11,776 nt of DNA. Origin: JBGPYB01 sp041493035 (GTDB lineage: Bacteria; Acidobacteriota; Vicinamibacteria; Fen-336). Position numbers and translations under genes: made by a program. Below the pieces are notes generated by a model. It worked only from the letters and a program-made list of their open reading frames with translations, did no database searches and was not told the DNA's origin. The stretch lies in NCBI GenBank assembly GCA_041493035.1, contig JBGPYB010000145.1:1-11776 (forward strand). Reading direction: 5' to 3'. Position 1 is the first letter of the stretch, and every line of letters begins with the position of its first letter. Shown piece after piece: positions 4,886 through 11,776 of the stretch.

Positions 4886-7800
4886 CTAGACCCCCGCGCC
4901 CTCCTTGATGTGCTCTGGCTCCACGCTGTACTCAGGTGCGTATTCTCCTTCGAGGCCCGCCACGGCGTGCTCGATGACCTCGTCGGGGATCTTCACGCGG
5001 CGGTAGTACTCCATGCCCGTGCCTGCCGGGATCAGACGGCCCATGATGACGTTCTCCTTGAGGCCACGGAGGTAGTCGATCTTTCCGCTGATGGCCGCCT
5101 CGGTGAGGACTCGTGTCGTCTCCTGGAAGCTCGCCGCCGAGATGAAGGAGTCCGTGGAGAGCGACGCCTTGGTGATCCCGAGAAGGAGCGGGCGACCGGT
5201 GGACGGGCTCTTTTGAGCCGCCACCAGACGCTCGTTCTGGCCGAGGAAGCGGAAGCGGTCGACCACTTCGTCGATGAGGAACTCGGTGTCTCCGACCTCT
5301 TCGATCTTGACCCACCGCATCATCTGGCGAGCGATCACCTCGATGTGCTTGTCGTTGATGTTGACGCCTTGCAGCCGATAGACCTCCTGGATCTCGTCGA
5401 CCAGGTACCGCTGTAGCTCCTTCTCCCCTCGGACGCGCAGGATGTCGTGGGGGTCGATGGGGCCGTCCATGAGGGGCTCTCCGGCCTTCACGCGCTCCCC
5501 TTCCTGGACGTTGATGTGCGCGCCGCGAGGAAGCTGGTACTCGCGCTGCTCGCCTTCGTCGGTGGTCACGAAGATCTTCCGATGCTGCTTGGCGACGTCG
5601 CCGTACTTCACGACGCCGTCGATCTCGGTAATGACGGCCGGCTCCTTGGGACGCCGCGCCTCGAAGAGCTCGACGACCCGGGGCAGACCGCCCGTGATGT
5701 CCTTGGTCTTGGCGGTCTCGCGTGGGATCTTGGCCAGGATGTCTCCGGCCGAGACGTCTTTGCCGTCTTCGACCATGAGGTGGGCCCGCGAGGGCAGGAG
5801 GTACTTGCGGCTGATCTTGCCCTTCGCGTCGCGGATTTCGATCCGAGGCTGCTTCTTCTCGTCGGGGGACTCCATGATGACGAGGGCCGCCATCCCGGTG
5901 TTCTCGTCCACCTGCTCGTGGACCGTTTGGCCCTCGACGACATCCTTGAAGCTGATCTGCCCGTCTTCCTCGGTGAGGATCGTGAAGGAGTAGGGGTCCC
6001 ATTCGACGAGAAGCTGTCCCTGCTTGACCTCCTGCCCTTCCTTGATCTTGAGCTTGGCGCCGTAGACCACCTGATGCCGCTCGCGCTCGCGGCCCTTCTG
6101 ATCCTGGATGATGAGCGCGCCGGACCTGTTCAGCACGACGAGGTCGCCCTTCTTGTTCTTGACGGTCGTCACGTTGTGGAACTTGATGGCGCCGGCGTTC
6201 TTGGCCTCGAGGGTGGTCTGCTCGGTCCGGTGGCTCGCCGTGCCGCCGATGTGGAACGTCCGCATCGTGAGCTGCGTCCCCGGCTCGCCGATGGACTGGG
6301 CCGCGATGACGCCCACGGCCATCCCCATCTCCACCAGTTTGCCGGTGGCGAGGTCGCGGCCGTAGCACAGGGCGCAGACGCCCCGCTGCGACTCGCAGCT
6401 CAGCACCGAGCGGATCCGGACCTTCTCGATGCCGGCGGCCTGGACGTCGTTGGCCGTCTCCTCTGTGATTTCATCGTTGGCCTTCACGACGATCTTGCCT
6501 TCGATGTCCTTGATGTCCTCGAGGCTCACGCGGCCCACGATCCGGTCGCGCAGGGGCTCGATGACCTCGCCCGACTCGATGATGGGCCGGATGTCGATTC
6601 CGTCGACGGTTCCGCAGTCGTGGTCGCTGATGATGACGTCCTGGGAGACGTCGACGAGGCGCCGGGTGAGATAGCCAGAGTCGGCCGTCTTCAGAGCGGT
6701 GTCGGCCAGGCCCTTGCGGGCGCCGTGGGTCGAGATGAAGTACTGAAGGACCGTCAGCCCCTCACGGAAGTTCGACGTGATGGGGTTCTCGATGATCTCA
6801 CCCGAGGGGCGAGCCATCAGGCCGCGCATCCCCGCGAGCTGCCGGATCTGCTGCTTGGACCCTCGGGCGCCGGAGTCCGCCATGATGTAAATCGGGTTGA
6901 ACTCCTCTCCCTTGCGGTCCTGCGCCTCCATCTCCTCGAACATGGCGTCGGCGACCTTCTCCGTCACGCTCGACCAGATCGAGATGACCTTGTTGTAGCG
7001 CTCGCCATTGGTGATGGCACCGTCGAGGTACTGCTTCTCGACCTCGAGGACGTCCTTCTGCGCTCCGCCGACGAGCCTGGCCTTTCCCTCGGGGATGATG
7101 AGGTCGTCGATGCCGATGGAGATCCCGGCCCGTGTGGCGAAGCGGAAGCCGAGGTCCTTTACGGCGTCCAGCATCTCGACGGTCCTCTCGAGGCCGAATC
7201 GCAGGTAGCCGTATTGCACCAGGGCCTGGAGCCCGCGCTTCCGCAGGAGCCCGTTCACGAAGGGCGTCCCCACCGGCAGGTGATCGTTCAGGATGACGCG
7301 GCCCACGGTGGTGTTGATGACCTGGTTCTTGACGTGCTGGACCTCGGTGTGGATGACGTCCTGATCGTCCGGGACGGTCGTGAGGTCGATCAGCTCACCG
7401 GTGTACATGAGGCGGATAGGCGTGAGGGTCTCCACCTCCTTGTGCTCGAGGGCGATGAGAACGTCGCCCATCGCAGCGAAGGCCCGTCCTTCTCCCTTGG
7501 TCCCCTTCTTTTCCTTGGTGAGGTAATAGCAGCCGAGGACGATGTCCTGACTCGGGATCGCAATGGGCTGCCCCGAGGCCGGCGAGAGGATGTTGTTGGA
7601 CGACAGCATCAAGACGTTGGCTTCGATCTGCGCCTCGGGAGAAAGCGGAACGTGAACGGCCATCTGGTCCCCGTCGAAGTCGGCGTTGAAAGCCGTGCAG
7701 ACGAGGGGGTGGATCTTGATGGCTTTCCCCTCGACGAGGATCGGCTCGAACGCCTGGATGCCCAGTCGGTGGAGGGTGGGGGCGCGATTCAGGAGCACGG

Positions 7801-9067
7801 GATGCTCGCGGATGACGTCTTCGAGGAAGTCCCACACTTCCGGACGCTGCTGCTCGACCATCTCCTTGGCGGCCTTGATGGTGGTGACGAGGCCTTCCTT
7901 CTCGAGCTTGCTGTAGATGAAGGGCTTGAAGAGCTCAAGGGCCATCTTCTTGGGCAGGCCGCATTGGTGGAGTTTCAGCTCGGGGCCGACGACGATGACC
8001 GAGCGCCCGGAGTAGTCGACGCGCTTCCCCAGGAGGTTCTGGCGGAAGCGGCCCTGTTTCCCCTTCAGGGTGTCGGAGAGAGACTTCAGCGGCCGGTTGT
8101 TCGCCCCGCGGAGGACGCGGCCGCGGCGCCCGTTGTCGAACAGCGCATCGACCGCTTCCTGGAGCATCCGCTTCTCATTGCGGACGATGACATCCGGAGC
8201 GCGCAGCTCGATGAGCTTCTTCAGGCGGTTGTTCCGGTTGATGACGCGCCGGTAGAGATCGTTCAGGTCCGAAGTCGCGAAGCGGCCGCCGTCGAGCGGA
8301 ACGAGGGGACGCAACTCCGGCGGGATCACCGGAATCACGTCGAGGATCATCCACTCCGGCTTGTTGCCGCTCTTGCGGAAGGCCTCCACGACCTTCAGGC
8401 GCTTGGCGAACTTGATCTTCTTCTGGACCGACGTCTCCGTCCGCATCCGCTCGCGCAGCTCGACGGCGTCCTTTTCGACGTCGATCCGGCGGAGCAGCTC
8501 CTTGATGGCCTCGGCGCCCATGGCACATCGGAGCTTCGGATGCTTCTCCCGGAGCTGACGATAGCGGTCGTCGGAGACCAGCTCCTGCCGCTTCACCTCG
8601 GGGCAATCGCCAGGATCCACGACGACGTACGACTCGAAGTACAGGATGCGCTCCAGATCCCGGAGGCTGATGTCGAGGAGATGGCCGATACGCGACGGCA
8701 GTCCTTTGAAGAACCACACGTGAGAGACCGGGCAGGCCAGCTCGATGTGGCCCATCCGCTCCCGGCGAACCTTCGACTGGGTGACCTCGACGCCGCACTT
8801 GTCGCAGATCACTCCCCGGTGCTTCATGCGCTTGTACTTGCCGCAGAGGCACTCCCAGTCCGTGATCGGCCCGAAGATCTTGGCGCAGAAGAGACCGTCG
8901 CGTTCGGGCTTGAAGGTACGGTAGTTGATGGTCTCGGGCTTCGTGACCTCGCCGTGGGACCAGGACCGGATCTTTTCCGGGCTGGCCAGGCGGATCTTGA
9001 TGGCATCGAAGTCGGGCACGACTCGCCCGATATCGATGTTCGGCCGCATTGGCATCATCAAGCTCAT
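4886..9067 (-). CDS. rpoC: DNA-directed RNA polymerase subunit beta-prime
   Basis: This is the complete 1393-residue beta-prime subunit (E. coli 1407), which holds the catalytic Mg2+ and the clamp of RNA polymerase. Zinc site 1 is C73, C75, C88 and C91. The active-site NADFDGD motif provides D463, D465 and D467. Zinc site 2 is C818, C891, C898 and C901. Bridge-helix and trigger-loop segments are present (THGARKGLADTALKTADSGY; TMRTFHIGG and later TKDITGGLPRV). Between the trigger-loop halves lies a large insertion comparable to E. coli SI3, a diderm-type trait. The ATG at 9065-9067 follows the rpoB stop by 10 nt, with GAGGG (9075-9079) overlapping that stop as ribosome-binding site. ATG codons at residues 4, 5 and 7 are less well placed alternatives. 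It ends with TAG and is followed by a strong terminator. No missing catalytic residue or frameshift was seen. Confidence 0.99.
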   Translation of the reverse strand: MSLMMPMRPNIDIGRVVPDFDAIKIRLASPEKIRSWSHGEVTKPETINYRTFKPERDGLFCAKIFGPITDWECLCGKYKRMKHRGVICDKCGVEVTQSKVRRERMGHIELACPVSHVWFFKGLPSRIGHLLDISLRDLERILYFESYVVVDPGDCPEVKRQELVSDDRYRQLREKHPKLRCAMGAEAIKELLRRIDVEKDAVELRERMRTETSVQKKIKFAKRLKVVEAFRKSGNKPEWMILDVIPVIPPELRPLVPLDGGRFATSDLNDLYRRVINRNNRLKKLIELRAPDVIVRNEKRMLQEAVDALFDNGRRGRVLRGANNRPLKSLSDTLKGKQGRFRQNLLGKRVDYSGRSVIVVGPELKLHQCGLPKKMALELFKPFIYSKLEKEGLVTTIKAAKEMVEQQRPEVWDFLEDVIREHPVLLNRAPTLHRLGIQAFEPILVEGKAIKIHPLVCTAFNADFDGDQMAVHVPLSPEAQIEANVLMLSSNNILSPASGQPIAIPSQDIVLGCYYLTKEKKGTKGEGRAFAAMGDVLIALEHKEVETLTPIRLMYTGELIDLTTVPDDQDVIHTEVQHVKNQVINTTVGRVILNDHLPVGTPFVNGLLRKRGLQALVQYGYLRFGLERTVEMLDAVKDLGFRFATRAGISIGIDDLIIPEGKARLVGGAQKDVLEVEKQYLDGAITNGERYNKVISIWSSVTEKVADAMFEEMEAQDRKGEEFNPIYIMADSGARGSKQQIRQLAGMRGLMARPSGEIIENPITSNFREGLTVLQYFISTHGARKGLADTALKTADSGYLTRRLVDVSQDVIISDHDCGTVDGIDIRPIIESGEVIEPLRDRIVGRVSLEDIKDIEGKIVVKANDEITEETANDVQAAGIEKVRIRSVLSCESQRGVCALCYGRDLATGKLVEMGMAVGVIAAQSIGEPGTQLTMRTFHIGGTASHRTEQTTLEAKNAGAIKFHNVTTVKNKKGDLVVLNRSGALIIQDQKGRERERHQVVYGAKLKIKEGQEVKQGQLLVEWDPYSFTILTEEDGQISFKDVVEGQTVHEQVDENTGMAALVIMESPDEKKQPRIEIRDAKGKISRKYLLPSRAHLMVEDGKDVSAGDILAKIPRETAKTKDITGGLPRVVELFEARRPKEPAVITEIDGVVKYGDVAKQHRKIFVTTDEGEQREYQLPRGAHINVQEGERVKAGEPLMDGPIDPHDILRVRGEKELQRYLVDEIQEVYRLQGVNINDKHIEVIARQMMRWVKIEEVGDTEFLIDEVVDRFRFLGQNERLVAAQKSPSTGRPLLLGITKASLSTDSFISAASFQETTRVLTEAAISGKIDYLRGLKENVIMGRLIPAGTGMEYYRRVKIPDEVIEHAVAGLEGEYAPEYSVEPEHIKEGAGV

Positions 9068-9077
9068 GGATTAACCC

Positions 9078-11776
<2,699 letters not shown>

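Overview
This 11.8 kb window comes from a GC-rich diderm bacterium, and every gene I can support is on the minus strand. Read in the direction of transcription (high to low coordinates) the order is: rpoB (3' part), rpoC, a four-gene sugar-transport/dehydrogenase block, rpsL, and rpsG (5' part). Beta carries the EKDxRA-type insertion after its flap-side region. Beta-prime carries a large insertion inside the trigger loop (SI3-like). Both occur in Proteobacteria and in other diderm phyla such as Acidobacteriota or Methylomirabilota; I cannot place the organism more precisely from sequence reading alone.

Layout. 9078-11776 is rpoB, with about the first 470 codons lying beyond the window edge. 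4886-9067 is a complete rpoC, 10 nt downstream. A strong intrinsic terminator (4818-4855) follows rpoC. 890-4803 holds four tightly packed genes: a family-1 solute-binding-like protein without a signal peptide, a RbsB-like sugar-binding lipoprotein, a RbsC-like permease, and an NAD-type SDR dehydrogenase. The first two junctions are ATGA stop/start overlaps and the third is a 4-nt gap, so the block looks like one translationally coupled operon. A good sigma70-type promoter (856-883) then precedes rpsL (412-786, GTG start) and rpsG (1-224).

How it fits together. In most bacteria rpoB-rpoC are followed directly or closely by rpsL-rpsG. Here a 4-kb carbohydrate module sits at that junction, bounded by a terminator on the rpoC side and a promoter on the rpsL side. 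The module is odd in composition: a CUT1-type binding protein (predicted cytoplasmic) sits beside CUT2-type RbsB/RbsC parts, and no ABC ATPase is present. The SDR resembles the group that includes 2-keto-3-deoxy-L-fuconate dehydrogenase and DHRS6, so uptake and oxidation of a sugar or sugar acid is a reasonable guess, not a demonstrated function.

No mobile element, tRNA, rRNA or CRISPR array was seen. No gene-free stretch exceeds 300 nt; the longest is the 187-nt rpsL-rpsG spacer, which contains a candidate RNA fold. The most interesting points are the module inserted in the transcription/translation core locus, its mixed and ATPase-less make-up, and the terminator that any readthrough from rpoC must cross to express it.
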